Shown here in pieces: positions 1 through 7,996 of a DNA stretch of 64,000 nt. Each line of letters starts with the position of its first letter. The stretch's first letter is position 1. The notes under the pieces are model-generated. The model was not told the origin of the DNA. It ran no database searches and saw only the letters and a list, made by a program, of their open reading frames with translations. The DNA is from UBA7378 sp049611805 (GTDB taxonomy: Bacteria > Pseudomonadota > Alphaproteobacteria > RS24). Location of the stretch: assembly GCA_049611805.1 (NCBI GenBank), contig JBMZAX010000003.1:75451-139450 (forward strand), in the 5' to 3' direction. Made by a program: the position numbers and the translations under genes.

Positions 1-125
1 TCGACCCGTCGCGCAACGAATTAATGGGCCCGATTATTTCCAAGCGTCTGGCGGCGGTCGCCTCGGAGCTTGATTTGAAACCGCGCGTGGAAATCAAGCC
101 GGTCAAAGACAATTCAGTCGCGTGA
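1..125 (+). CDS. C-terminal end of a truncated protein, possibly exopolyphosphatase (Ppx/GppA)
   Basis: Only the last 40 codons lie inside the window. They read in frame from base 3 (DPSRNELMGP... to ...KPVKDNSVA) and end at TGA 123-125. The fragment has no diagnostic motif. The suggestion of Ppx/GppA rests on the ppk-ppx-rnd-aspS order known in many Alphaproteobacteria and on a Ppx-like hydrophobic/basic C-terminal pattern; it is an inference. The 3' end overlaps the convergent RNase D gene by 12 bases. The upstream sequence would settle the identity. Confidence 0.4.
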   Translation, partial: DPSRNELMGPIISKRLAAVASELDLKPRVEIKPVKDNSVA

Positions 126-1271
126 TATCAGCACGACGGAATCATTTTCCGATGCCATGGCCAGCTTGCCGTTTTTGAGCGCCAGCGCATAATCGCCAAA
201 AATTTCACGACGCCAGCCATGCATGGCCGGCACATCCGGCTCGTCGTCGCTGGCAATGCGTTCCAGATCTGCGACATTGGCAATCAGTTTCGGCGCAACG
301 CCGGTCTCCTCGCTGCGCTGTTTGAGCAGCACTTTCAAAAGGTCAACCAATGCCCCAATGCCCGGCTTGTTGACCACGGGCGGTGTCAGTTCGGGCAGGG
401 TTTCCTTGGTGCGATTGCGCCCGCGCGACACGGCTTCGAGAAGCTCGTCGGCATATTTGGAGTTTTCAAACCCTTTGGGCACGGCGCGCAATTTCGCCAG
501 CGCGGTTTTATGGCGCGGGGCCTGCACGGCAAGCTCGCGCAAGGCGTCATCTTTCAGCACACGATTGCGCGGCACGTTGCGCGTTTGCGCGGTGGCATCG
601 CGCCATTTTGCAACTTCGATAAGAATTCCCATCACATGCGGCCGCCTGTCCTGAAACTTCAGCCTTTTCCATGCATTTTCCGGATCCTGTTCATAAGTTT
701 CCGGATTGAGCAGAATATCCATTTCTTCTTTCAGCCAGCTATGGCGGCCGTTTTTTTCAAGCTCTTCCTTGAGATAGCGATACGCGCCGCGCAAATGCGT
801 CACATCGGCCAGCGCGTAAGTCAGTTGCTTTGCCGAAAGCGGGCGTCGCCCCCAATCAGTGAAGCGGCTGTCCTTGTCGATTTTGCCGCCGGTGGTTTTG
901 CGGATGAGCGTTTCATAGCCGACCGCGTCACCGAAACCGCACACCATGGCGGCAATTTGCGTGTCGATGGTCGGCGCGGGGATAATGCCGGCTTGCTTGT
1001 GGAATATTTCGATATCCTGCCGGCAGCCGTGCATCACCTTGGTCACTGCGTGGTTTACCAACAGGTCATAGAAGGGTTGCAGGTCGATACCCTCGGCCAG
1101 CGGGTCAATCATGCCCTCAAAGCCGTCGCCCGCGGTTTGAATGAGACAGAGTTTCGGCCAGAACGTATGCTCGCGCAGAAACTCCGTATCGACCGTGATA
1201 AATTCGCATGTCGCGAGTGCCGTGCACAGGTCTTCCAGCTCGGCTGTTTGTGTAACCAAATTCATGGGCAT
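114..1271 (-). CDS. rnd: Ribonuclease D
   Basis: 3'-5' exoribonuclease that trims tRNA and other small RNA 3' ends in the cytoplasm. The 385-residue product carries the DEDD exonuclease core: Exo I in ITVDTEFLRE, Exo II in VMHGCRQDIEIF, and Exo III with the Tyr-x3-Asp form in YALADVTHL. An HRDC-like helical region follows (about residues 210-300). The length matches the family (about 380). The open frame extends further upstream, but the start chosen is the ATG at 1271 (MPMNLV), because GAGG lies 11 bases upstream and family N-termini begin at about this point. A second ATG two codons later (1265) is possible. It is divergent from aspS; the two starts are 124 bases apart. Confidence 0.93.
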   Translation of the reverse strand: MPMNLVTQTAELEDLCTALATCEFITVDTEFLREHTFWPKLCLIQTAGDGFEGMIDPLAEGIDLQPFYDLLVNHAVTKVMHGCRQDIEIFHKQAGIIPAPTIDTQIAAMVCGFGDAVGYETLIRKTTGGKIDKDSRFTDWGRRPLSAKQLTYALADVTHLRGAYRYLKEELEKNGRHSWLKEEMDILLNPETYEQDPENAWKRLKFQDRRPHVMGILIEVAKWRDATAQTRNVPRNRVLKDDALRELAVQAPRHKTALAKLRAVPKGFENSKYADELLEAVSRGRNRTKETLPELTPPVVNKPGIGALVDLLKVLLKQRSEETGVAPKLIANVADLERIASDDEPDVPAMHGWRREIFGDYALALKNGKLAMASENDSVVLISRD

Positions 1272-1395
1272 TTTATAAAGAACCTCGGCGCGTTTGTCGC
1301 CACTTGACATCGCAGATAGTTTACCGCCACCAATGCTTGACAAATGCCCTCAAGCGGTGAATTTATGGCGCACACAAATCGAAAAGGGTAACACC

Positions 1396-3195
1396 ATGCA
1401 TCTGTATAGAACGCATACATGCGGGGCATTGCGCGCTGAAAACATTGACGAGCAGGTGCGTGTGTCCGGCTGGGTACACCGCAAGCGGGATCATGGCGGG
1501 CTGTTATTCATTGATTTGCGCGACCATTATGGCCTCACCCAGCTGGTTATCGAGCCGTCCAGCCCGCATTTTGCGCTGGCCGAGCAAATTCGCGCCGAAA
1601 GTGTCATTCGTGCCGACGGCAAGGTGGTGGCGCGCGATGATGAGGCGCGCAATCCAAATCTGCCGACCGGCGACATTGAGGTGTATTTGTCCGAACTGGA
1701 AATTCTGTCGGATACGGGCGACTTGCCGCTGCCGGTTTTCGGCGAACCGGATTATCCGGAAGATATTCGCCTGCGCTACAGGTTTCTGGATTTGCGCCGC
1801 GACACGCTGCACCGCAACATTGTGCTGCGCTCCGATATTATCAGCTGGCTGCGCCAGCGCATGACGGCGGATGGCTTTCGCGAATATCAAACGCCGATTT
1901 TGACGGCTTCCAGCCCCGAAGGGGCGCGTGATTTTCTGGTGCCCTCGCGCATGCATCCGGGCAAATTTTACGCCCTGCCGCAAGCGCCCCAGCAATTCAA
2001 ACAGCTTTTGATGGTTGCAGGCTTTGACCGGTATTTTCAGATTGCGCCGTGTTTCCGCGATGAAGACGCGCGCGCCGACCGCTCGCCGGGTGAGTTTTAC
2101 CAGCTTGATCTGGAGATGAGTTTCGTGACGCAGGAAGATGTTTTTGCCTGTGTCGAGCCGGTATTGCGCGATTTGTTCAAAGCCTTTGGCAATGACAAGC
2201 GGGTGACGGAGGAATTTCCGCGCATTCCTTATGCCGAGGCCATGCAGAAATACGGGTCTGACAAGCCCGATTTGCGCATACCCATCGAAATGCAGGATGT
2301 GACGCCGGCTTTTGACGGGTCGGATTTCAAGATTTTCGCCAATATGATTGCCAAGGATGCGCGCGTGCGCGTGTGGGCCATTCCGGCGAAAACCGGCGGT
2401 AGCCGCGCTTTTTGCGACCGTATGAACAGTTGGGCACAAGGCGAGGGTCAACCGGGACTGGGGTATATTTTCTTCCGCGAGGGAGAAGGTGCGGGCCCGC
2501 TTGCTAAAAATATCGGGCCGGAGCGCACCGAACAAATCAGAATCCAATTGGGGCTTGAAGACGGCGATGCGGTGTTTTTCTGCGCCGGCGTGCCCAAAGC
2601 CTTTGCCGAGTTTGCAGGCCGCGCGCGCAACCGCATTGGCGAAGAGCTGGAATTGATCGATGCCGACCAGTTCGCATTTTGCTGGATTGTCGATTTCCCG
2701 ATGTTTGAAACAGACGAGACCACCGGCAAGCTGGATTTCTCGCACAATCCGTTCTCGATGCCGCAAGGGGGCATGGAAGCTCTGGAAAGCCAAGACCCGC
2801 TCGATATTCTGGGCTACCAATATGACATTGTTTGCAACGGCATTGAATTGTCTTCCGGTGCCATCCGGAATCACAAGCCGGAGATTATGCTCAAAGCTTT
2901 CGCCATTGCAGGCTATGACGCCGATGTCGTGGAACAGGAATTTGGCGGCATGTTGAACGCCTTTCGCTTCGGCGCACCGCCGCATGGCGGCATTGCACCC
3001 GGCGTTGACCGCATTGTGATGTTGCTGGCAGAGCAGGAAAACTTGCGCGAAGTTGTGGCGTTTCCGATGAACCAGCAGGCCGAAGACCTGCTCATGCAGG
3101 CGCCTGCGCCCGTGTCGAACGCCCAATTGCGCGAATTGCACATTCGGCCCAATTTGCCGAAAACGACACAAGGCGACGAACCGGCAAAAGAATAG
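1396..3195 (+). CDS. aspS: Aspartyl-tRNA synthetase, likely non-discriminating (Asp/Asn)
   Basis: Class II aminoacyl-tRNA synthetase of 599 residues, the usual bacterial AspRS length. An N-terminal OB-fold anticodon-binding domain covers about residues 1-105. The catalytic domain shows motif 2 (FRDEDARADRSPGEFYQLD) and motif 3 (GIAPGVDRIVMLLA), with the bacterial GAD insertion between. The start is the ATG after GAAAAGGGTAACACC; the longer open frame upstream has no family support. In the anticodon-binding domain the sequence is RKRDHGG, with His at position 33. Discriminating enzymes such as that of E. coli have Leu there, and the non-discriminating enzyme of Pseudomonas aeruginosa has His31. 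This suggests charging of both tRNA-Asp and tRNA-Asn, with GatCAB converting the latter; that needs evidence from the rest of the genome. Confidence 0.96.
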   Translation: MHLYRTHTCGALRAENIDEQVRVSGWVHRKRDHGGLLFIDLRDHYGLTQLVIEPSSPHFALAEQIRAESVIRADGKVVARDDEARNPNLPTGDIEVYLSELEILSDTGDLPLPVFGEPDYPEDIRLRYRFLDLRRDTLHRNIVLRSDIISWLRQRMTADGFREYQTPILTASSPEGARDFLVPSRMHPGKFYALPQAPQQFKQLLMVAGFDRYFQIAPCFRDEDARADRSPGEFYQLDLEMSFVTQEDVFACVEPVLRDLFKAFGNDKRVTEEFPRIPYAEAMQKYGSDKPDLRIPIEMQDVTPAFDGSDFKIFANMIAKDARVRVWAIPAKTGGSRAFCDRMNSWAQGEGQPGLGYIFFREGEGAGPLAKNIGPERTEQIRIQLGLEDGDAVFFCAGVPKAFAEFAGRARNRIGEELELIDADQFAFCWIVDFPMFETDETTGKLDFSHNPFSMPQGGMEALESQDPLDILGYQYDIVCNGIELSSGAIRNHKPEIMLKAFAIAGYDADVVEQEFGGMLNAFRFGAPPHGGIAPGVDRIVMLLAEQENLREVVAFPMNQQAEDLLMQAPAPVSNAQLRELHIRPNLPKTTQGDEPAKE

Positions 3196-3249
3196 CGAGC
3201 ACACTGGATTTGACGGCGCGGCAGTGTCATATTGAGGGAAGGCTTATCA

Positions 3250-3267
3250 CCGGGGCATGAACCCCGG
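3250..3267 (+). promoter_or_regulatory. Hairpin in the leader of the NDUFA12-like gene
   Basis: CCGGGG and CCCCGG form a perfect 6-bp GC stem around a CATGAA loop. The hairpin ends 4 bases before the AGCGGAG ribosome-binding site of the next gene. It has no T-run, so it is not a convincing aspS terminator. It may affect translation of the downstream gene, or it may be chance. Confidence 0.3.
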
Positions 3268-3283
3268 CCAAGCGGAGATTAAC

Positions 3284-3670
3284 ATGCAGTTTTTGCGGAT
3301 GCTTTTTACCTGGTGGCACAGCCAGACACTTGGAACGGCGTTGACGACATGGCGTCATGGCGAACTGGTCGGCACGGACGAGCAGGGCAATCGCTATTAT
3401 CGCGACAAAAACGGCAAATCAATCAACGGCAAGCCGCGGCGCTGGGTGGTTTACAATGGTGATGTGGAGGCCACACGCGTGCCCCCCGAATGGCATGGCT
3501 GGCTGCATTACACGGTGGATGAAACCCCTGAAGAAGCCGGTTTTGAGAAAAAAGACTGGCACCAACCCCATCGCGCGAACCAGACGGGCACACCCAATGC
3601 ACACCGCCCGGCAGGACAGGAAGATGCCGCATCGCACCGCGCGGGCTATGGTTCGTGGTCGCCCGAATAG
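3284..3670 (+). CDS. NADH:ubiquinone oxidoreductase 17.2 kDa subunit (NDUFA12 family)
   Basis: A 128-residue accessory subunit of respiratory complex I, the bacterial relative of mitochondrial NDUFA12/B17.2. The family is largely confined to Alphaproteobacteria and mitochondria. Recognisable features are the N-terminal tryptophan-rich segment (FTWWHSQTLGT), the conserved core VGTDEQGNRYYRD, and RRWVVYNGDVEATRVPPEWH followed by WLHYTVDE. The C-terminus is low-complexity and polar. The start is ATG 3284 with CGGAG seven bases upstream, not the ATG at 3257. It stands apart from the nuo operon and directly precedes mlaD and the DUF2155 gene, an arrangement known in Alphaproteobacteria. Confidence 0.9.
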   Translation: MQFLRMLFTWWHSQTLGTALTTWRHGELVGTDEQGNRYYRDKNGKSINGKPRRWVVYNGDVEATRVPPEWHGWLHYTVDETPEEAGFEKKDWHQPHRANQTGTPNAHRPAGQEDAASHRAGYGSWSPE

Positions 3671-3703
3671 GACGCCTTCGGTGCCAGCACAGGAGAAGCA
3701 GAA

Positions 3704-4165
3704 ATGAAGGATAATCTGGTCGAAACACTGGTCGGCTTCGGCGTTATTGTCGTCGCGGCGATTTTCGTCTTTTACGGCTATTCGGTAACGGATTCCTCCG
3801 GCGGAGACGGCTATGTCGTATCGGCGGAGTTTGACCGCGTGGACGGCCTGACCATTGGCAGCGATGTGCGCATGTCCGGCATCAAAATCGGCACGGTTAC
3901 GGCCCTGTCGCTCGACGGGCAATCCTATGCCGCAAATGTTTCAATGATTATCGGCAGCGACATTGAATTGCCCGATGATACAAGCGCGAAAATAACCAGC
4001 GAAGGGCTGTTGGGCGGCAATTATATTTCCCTGTCTGCCGGTGGCAGCGAAGACATGCTGTCGGGCGGCGATGAAATTCTCTACACGCAAGGGTCCGTCG
4101 ACCTTATCGGGCTCGTAAGCCAAGCTTTGTTCAGCGCGGGTGATCAGGAAAGTGATACGGAATAG
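3704..4165 (+). CDS. mlaD: Phospholipid-transport protein MlaD (MCE domain)
   Basis: Periplasmic substrate-binding component of the Mla system, which moves phospholipids between the inner and outer membranes. The 153-residue product has one N-terminal transmembrane anchor (about residues 8-28) and a single MCE domain (about residues 38-115), with the typical VSAEFDRVDGLTIGSDVRM and GIKIGTVTALSL. Family length is about 150-180. AGGAG lies nine bases before the ATG. The partners mlaE, mlaF and mlaC are not in the window. The 3' end overlaps the next gene by 26 bases, which suggests coupled translation. Confidence 0.92.
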   Translation: MKDNLVETLVGFGVIVVAAIFVFYGYSVTDSSGGDGYVVSAEFDRVDGLTIGSDVRMSGIKIGTVTALSLDGQSYAANVSMIIGSDIELPDDTSAKITSEGLLGGNYISLSAGGSEDMLSGGDEILYTQGSVDLIGLVSQALFSAGDQESDTE

Positions 4166-4733
4166 TTCCGGCTTCGGCCTTGCCGTTGCCCTGTTTATGT
4201 CAAGCGTCGGCGCACAGGAGATTGAGCCGCCGGCTTTGCCCGTGCCGCCGCCCGTTCCGCTTATTCTCGATCAGGAAGGCATGACGCCGGAGTTTGAGCG
4301 GGGCTTCCCGCCCGCAGCCGCACCGGAAGACGAAGATGACGACACGCTGTCGGTTTTTGACGTGCCGCTTCTTGAAATTCCCAAAGATGGGAAAGCCGAG
4401 CAGGAAGAAGTGTTGCGGGTCGGCAGTTTCAGCTTGCTCAACAAGGTTACGGCGAAACTGCGTCCGGTCGAATTAAAGCTGGGCGAGCCGACCGATATCG
4501 GCTCCTTGCGGGTCATCATGCGCGACTGTATTTCAACGCCGCCCGAAGAACCCCCTGAGACCAAAGTGTTTCTTGAGGTTTTTGAGTATAAACCCGGTTT
4601 TGAAAATCGCGTGTTTTCCGGCTGGATGTTCGCCTCAAGCCCCGGCATTAACGGGCTTGAACACGCCGTCTATGATTTGTGGCCGACGGCGTGCAAAACC
4701 TCTACGGGTGAAAGATTTACCGGCATCAGGTGA
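4140..4733 (+). CDS. DUF2155 domain exported protein
   Basis: A 197-residue protein with an N-terminal signal peptide (hydrophobic stretch at about residues 11-25, ending near SVGAQE), a proline/acid-rich linker (about 26-85), and a C-terminal DUF2155 domain (about 95-185). The domain shows TAKLRPVELKLGEPT, LRVIMRDCISTPPEE and the closing FASSPGINGLEHAVYDLW. Its function is unknown; the family is periplasmic and found near NDUFA12 and mlaD in Alphaproteobacteria. The start is GTG 4140, inside mlaD; a second in-frame GTG at 4152 is equally possible. The last 64 bases overlap the convergent aat gene; conserved DUF2155 sequence ends near the start of that overlap. Confidence 0.85.
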   Translation: MIRKVIRNSSGFGLAVALFMSSVGAQEIEPPALPVPPPVPLILDQEGMTPEFERGFPPAAAPEDEDDDTLSVFDVPLLEIPKDGKAEQEEVLRVGSFSLLNKVTAKLRPVELKLGEPTDIGSLRVIMRDCISTPPEEPPETKVFLEVFEYKPGFENRVFSGWMFASSPGINGLEHAVYDLWPTACKTSTGERFTGIR

Positions 4734-5335
4734 AAATCGGCGGGCTGTGCGAGCGCGGTTTGCAGTTTTGCGTGATAGGCGGTGCGCGGAATTTCCTTCA
4801 ATCCGAAGCGCGCCAAATGGTCGGTGGCAAACTGGCAGTCGAGCAGGGCGAAGCCCGCATATTTAAGCCGCGCGACAAGATAGGTAAGCGCAATTTTGCT
4901 GGCATCGGTTTGGCGCGAGAACATGCTTTCGCCGAAAAACGCGCCCGCTATACACACGCCATAAAGCCCGCCAACCAAGCGTTCCTCCGACCAGCATTCG
5001 ACGCTATGCGCATGGCCCATGGCGTGCAGCTTGCAATAGGCAGACAGAATATCATCATTGATCCAGCTTGACGGTCGGTCGGCTGACGCCATGCGGCACG
5101 CTTCGATTGTCCGGCGAAAATCCGTGTCGATGCGCATGTCAAACGGTGCCTGTTTGATGGTGCGTATCAGTCGGCGGGGCACATGAAACCCGTCAAGCGG
5201 CATCACGCCGCGCATTTGCGGGTCTACCCAAAAGGTTTCGGGGTCATCAACAGCGTCGGCCATGGGAAACAGGCCCTGACGATATGCGTGAATGATAAGC
5301 TGGGGTGTCAGATACGGGTCAGCCGATGCGCTCAC
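4670..5335 (-). CDS. aat: Leucyl/phenylalanyl-tRNA-protein transferase
   Basis: Adds Leu or Phe from aminoacyl-tRNA to proteins with N-terminal Lys or Arg, marking them for ClpS/ClpAP degradation (N-degron pathway, cytoplasm). The 221-residue length is normal. Signature segments are AYRQGLFPMAD, FWVDPQMRGVMPLDGFHVPR, SWINDDILSAYCKLHAMGHAHSVECW as a continuous block at residues 90-115, GVCIAGAFFGESMFSR, and LLDCQFATDHLARFG. The ATG overlaps the accC stop by four bases (ATGA type), so it is the last gene of the aroQ-accB-accC-aat run. Its 3' end overlaps the convergent DUF2155 gene by 64 bases. Confidence 0.95.
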   Translation of the reverse strand: MSASADPYLTPQLIIHAYRQGLFPMADAVDDPETFWVDPQMRGVMPLDGFHVPRRLIRTIKQAPFDMRIDTDFRRTIEACRMASADRPSSWINDDILSAYCKLHAMGHAHSVECWSEERLVGGLYGVCIAGAFFGESMFSRQTDASKIALTYLVARLKYAGFALLDCQFATDHLARFGLKEIPRTAYHAKLQTALAQPADFHLMPVNLSPVEVLHAVGHKS

Positions 5336-6681
5336 GCCGTACCGTCGCGGTCAAGAAAATTCTCAAGCCAGTGAATGTCATAATCGGCGTTTTGGAAGTC
5401 TTCATTTTCCAGCAAATCGTCGAACAGCGGCAGGGTGGTTTCCACCCCGTCAATGGCGCATTCGTAAAGCGCACGATAAAGCCGCATCAGGCAGTCTTTC
5501 CGGTCGGTGCCGTGAACGATCAGCTTACCGATCAGGCTGTCGTAAAAGGGCGGTATCGCATAGCCGCCATATACCGCACTGTCCATGCGCACGCCAAGGC
5601 CGCCCGGCGGGTGATAGGTCTGGATGACACCCGGCGACGGCATGAAGGTGCGGGGGTTTTCAGCATTGATACGACATTCAATGGCGTGGCCGCTCAGCGT
5701 CAAATCGTCTTGGGAAAAGCTCAGTCGCTCGCCATTTGCGATTCTGATTTGCTCGCGCACAAGGTCAACGCCGGTAATCATTTCCGTGACGGGATGCTCA
5801 ACCTGCAGACGTGTGTTCATTTCAATGAAATAAAATTCGCCGCCCTCATATAAAAACTCGACCGTGCCGACGCCCAGATATTGCATGCCCTCCATCGCGT
5901 CGGTGACAATTTTGCCAATCGCGGCGCGCGCGGCAGTGTCCAGCACCGTTGAGGGGGCTTCTTCCAGAACCTTCTGGTGGCGGCGTTGCAAGGAGCAGTC
6001 GCGCTCGCCCAGATGCACGGCATTGCCGTGCGAGTCGCAAGCGACCTGAATTTCAATATGGCGGGGTTTTTCGAGATATTTTTCGATATAGACCGCATCA
6101 TCACCGAAGGCGGCCTTGGCTTCGCTGCGCGCGGTGGTGAAGGCCTCGGCCAGTTCATCCTCGCTGCGCGCGATTTTCATGCCGCGCCCGCCGCCGCCGG
6201 AAGCGGCTTTCACCAGCACCGGAAAGCCCATATCACGGGCCAGTTCCAGCGCGGCATCGCTGGTTTTCACTTCGCCATCCGAGCCCGGAACAACGGGAAT
6301 GCCAAGCTCAATGGCTTTGGCCTTGGCGGCGATTTTGTCCCCCATCAGGCGGATGTGATCGGCCTTGGGGCCGATAAAGCGGATATTATGGGCGTCCAGA
6401 ATGTCGGCAAATTTTGCGTTTTCCGACAAAAACCCATAGCCCGGATGCACCGCATCCGCGCCGGTAATTTCGCAGGCCGCAATGATGGCCGGAATGCTCA
6501 AATAGCTTTGCGCGGCCGAAGGCGGGCCGATGCATACGCTTTCATCGGCGAGGTGAACATGCATGGCGTCTTCATCCGCCGTGGAATGAACGGCGACGGA
6601 CTGAATGCCCATTTCCCGACAGGCACGAATGACGCGCAGGGCAATTTCGCCACGATTGGCAATGAGTATTTTTGAGATCAT
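5332..6681 (-). CDS. accC: Biotin carboxylase subunit of acetyl-CoA carboxylase
   Basis: ATP-dependent carboxylation of the biotin on AccB, the first half-reaction of malonyl-CoA synthesis for fatty acids. The 449-residue product begins with the biotin-carboxylase N-terminal domain (ILIANRGEIALRVIRACREM). The ATP-grasp domain follows (about 115-320), with the glycine loop AASGGGGRGM, the EKYLEKPRHIEIQ strand and FIEMNTRLQVEHPVTE, then the C-terminal domain. Its length equals that of E. coli AccC. It lies three bases downstream of accB in the same operon and overlaps aat. Confidence 0.97.
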   Translation of the reverse strand: MISKILIANRGEIALRVIRACREMGIQSVAVHSTADEDAMHVHLADESVCIGPPSAAQSYLSIPAIIAACEITGADAVHPGYGFLSENAKFADILDAHNIRFIGPKADHIRLMGDKIAAKAKAIELGIPVVPGSDGEVKTSDAALELARDMGFPVLVKAASGGGGRGMKIARSEDELAEAFTTARSEAKAAFGDDAVYIEKYLEKPRHIEIQVACDSHGNAVHLGERDCSLQRRHQKVLEEAPSTVLDTAARAAIGKIVTDAMEGMQYLGVGTVEFLYEGGEFYFIEMNTRLQVEHPVTEMITGVDLVREQIRIANGERLSFSQDDLTLSGHAIECRINAENPRTFMPSPGVIQTYHPPGGLGVRMDSAVYGGYAIPPFYDSLIGKLIVHGTDRKDCLMRLYRALYECAIDGVETTLPLFDDLLENEDFQNADYDIHWLENFLDRDGTA

Positions 6682-6684
6682 GGT

Positions 6685-7176
6685 TTATTCAATAATGACC
6701 AAAGGCTGATCAAATTCGACCGGCTGTTCATTCTGCACGATTATCCGGGTAATTTTGCCCGCGCGCGGGGCGGTGATCGGGTTCATGGTTTTCATGGCTT
6801 CCACAATCAGCAATGTCTGGCCCTCGCTTACCGTGTCACCGACCTTGATAAAGGCCGCAGCACCCGGCTCCGGCGACAAATATGCCGTGCCGACCATGGG
6901 CGATTTGACGGCACCGGGATGGGTGGCCGGATCTTCGGCTGAGTCTGTGGCGGGTGCGGGCTCATCTGCGGTATCAGCCTCGGCAGCTTCGGCCGGTGCG
7001 GCCAAGGGCGCGCTTGCGGGCGGCGGCGCGGGCACATAAGCCGTGGTGGCTTGGCCTCCGGAGCGGGCAACTTTGATGCGCATGCCGCCGGATTCAATCT
7101 CGATTTCGGTCAGGCCGGTTGCGTTGAGCAACTCTGCCAAATCCTTAATCACCTGACTGTCGGGAAGTTTTGCCAT
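6685..7176 (-). CDS. accB: Biotin carboxyl carrier protein of acetyl-CoA carboxylase
   Basis: The 163-residue carrier on which biotin is carboxylated by AccC. It has an N-terminal AccB helix region (about 1-40), an Ala/Pro-rich flexible linker (about 45-90) and a C-terminal biotinyl domain (about 88-163). The biotinylation motif is EAMKTMN, with K129 as the modified lysine. The start is ATG 7176, with a purine-rich leader just downstream of aroQ. Order in the operon is aroQ, accB, accC, aat; the aroQ-accB-accC order is common in proteobacteria. Confidence 0.96.
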   Translation of the reverse strand: MAKLPDSQVIKDLAELLNATGLTEIEIESGGMRIKVARSGGQATTAYVPAPPPASAPLAAPAEAAEADTADEPAPATDSAEDPATHPGAVKSPMVGTAYLSPEPGAAAFIKVGDTVSEGQTLLIVEAMKTMNPITAPRAGKITRIIVQNEQPVEFDQPLVIIE

Positions 7177-7189
7177 GAATTTCGACCCC

Positions 7190-7633
7190 TTATTCCTTTA
7201 TCAGCGTTGCAATCGCGTCGACGGCAAGAAGATATCCCTTCGGGCCGAGGCCGCATATCACACCCTGAACGGTTGGCGATATATATGAGTGATGGCGAAA
7301 AGGTTCGCGCGCGAAAATATTGGACAAATGCACCTCAATGGCAGGTATTTCAAGCGCCTGAAGCGCATCGTGAAGCGCGATTGAAGTGTGTGTATAGGCA
7401 CCGGCATTGAGGATGAGCCCACCGGCCGTGCTGCGGGCGGCCTGCACCATGTCCACCAATGCGCCTTCGTCATTGCTCTGGTCGAATTTCAGTTCCAGAT
7501 CATATTCGCCAAGGCGCGCGGCGCACATGCGCTCTATGTCGGCCAGCGTCGATGTGCCATATATTTCAGGCTCGCGTGACCCCAATAGGTTAAGGTTGGG
7601 CCCGTTAAGGATATGTACCGGTCTGGCAACCAA
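7190..7633 (-). CDS. aroQ: 3-dehydroquinate dehydratase, type II
   Basis: Converts 3-dehydroquinate to 3-dehydroshikimate in the shikimate pathway (aromatic amino acids); cytoplasmic dodecamer. The 147-residue product contains the type II hallmarks: ILNGPNLNLLG, the catalytic Tyr in PEIYG, NAGAYTHTSIAL, and the catalytic His region EVHLSNIFAREPFRHHSY. The start codon is TTG at 7631-7633, with GAGGTGA eight bases upstream and the family N-terminus right after it; no ATG fits. It is the first gene of the aroQ-accBC-aat run. The 146-base gap to the divergent thiS presumably holds both promoters. Confidence 0.95.
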   Translation of the reverse strand: MVARPVHILNGPNLNLLGSREPEIYGTSTLADIERMCAARLGEYDLELKFDQSNDEGALVDMVQAARSTAGGLILNAGAYTHTSIALHDALQALEIPAIEVHLSNIFAREPFRHHSYISPTVQGVICGLGPKGYLLAVDAIATLIKE

Positions 7634-7668
7634 GATATCACCTCGTCATGTGGCCCGATGTGTAAAAT

Positions 7669-7686
7669 CAAGGCCGTCATGCCTTG
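7669..7686. promoter_or_regulatory. Inverted repeat between divergent aroQ and thiS
   Basis: CAAGGC and GCCTTG form perfect 6-bp arms around CGTCAT, 36 bases upstream of the aroQ start and 94 upstream of thiS. It could be an operator or part of the thiS leader. I looked here for the CUGAGA core of a TPP riboswitch and did not see it. Confidence 0.25.
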
Positions 7687-7779
7687 GCAGTAACCGAGAT
7701 TTGGATAAAGTGCAAGCCTAACCATGTGTTTGACGCCATGGCAGGTGAAACGAAAAGCGGCGAAAAGGCGCATAATGCA

Positions 7780-7983
7780 ATGAAAATTACCGTAAATGGC
7801 GAAGACCGGCATTTTGATGCGCCGCTGTCGATTGCGGGCCTGCTCGTGAACCTTGGTATTGCGGGGGGTAAGGTGGCGATTGAACGGAATCTGGAAATTG
7901 TGCCGAAATCGGCTTATGAAACCATTGGGCTGAGTGATGGCGACCGGATCGAAATCGTGCATTTTATCGGAGGAGGCGCCTGA
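7780..7983 (+). CDS. thiS: Sulfur carrier protein ThiS, with an extra C-terminal Ala
   Basis: A 67-residue ubiquitin-fold sulfur carrier for thiazole formation in thiamine synthesis. It begins MKITVNGEDR and has the usual beta-grasp layout, with GDRIEIVHF leading into the C-terminus. The start is ATG 7780, with AAGGCG upstream; the longer open frame has no family support. ThiS must normally end in Gly-Gly for adenylation by ThiF and thiocarboxylation. Here the sequence ends Gly-Gly-Gly-Ala before TGA 7981-7983, so a terminal residue may have to be removed, or the mature tail differs. It is followed 13 bases later by thiG. No thiC, thiO, thiE or thiF is in the window. Confidence 0.88.
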   Translation: MKITVNGEDRHFDAPLSIAGLLVNLGIAGGKVAIERNLEIVPKSAYETIGLSDGDRIEIVHFIGGGA

Positions 7984-7996
7984 GGGCGAAACGGAT

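Noticed and set aside
1504..3204. 566-codon open frame antisense to aspS, and similar long antisense frames at 13173-14702, 16137-17516, 18938-20278, 30150-31604 and 40678-41901
   Set aside because: Each lies fully opposite a well-recognised gene, has no recognisable motif and arises from codon bias in GC-rich DNA.
7634..7779. TPP riboswitch upstream of thiS
   Set aside because: The conserved CUGAGA and ACCUG-type core elements were not found; only a small inverted repeat is present.
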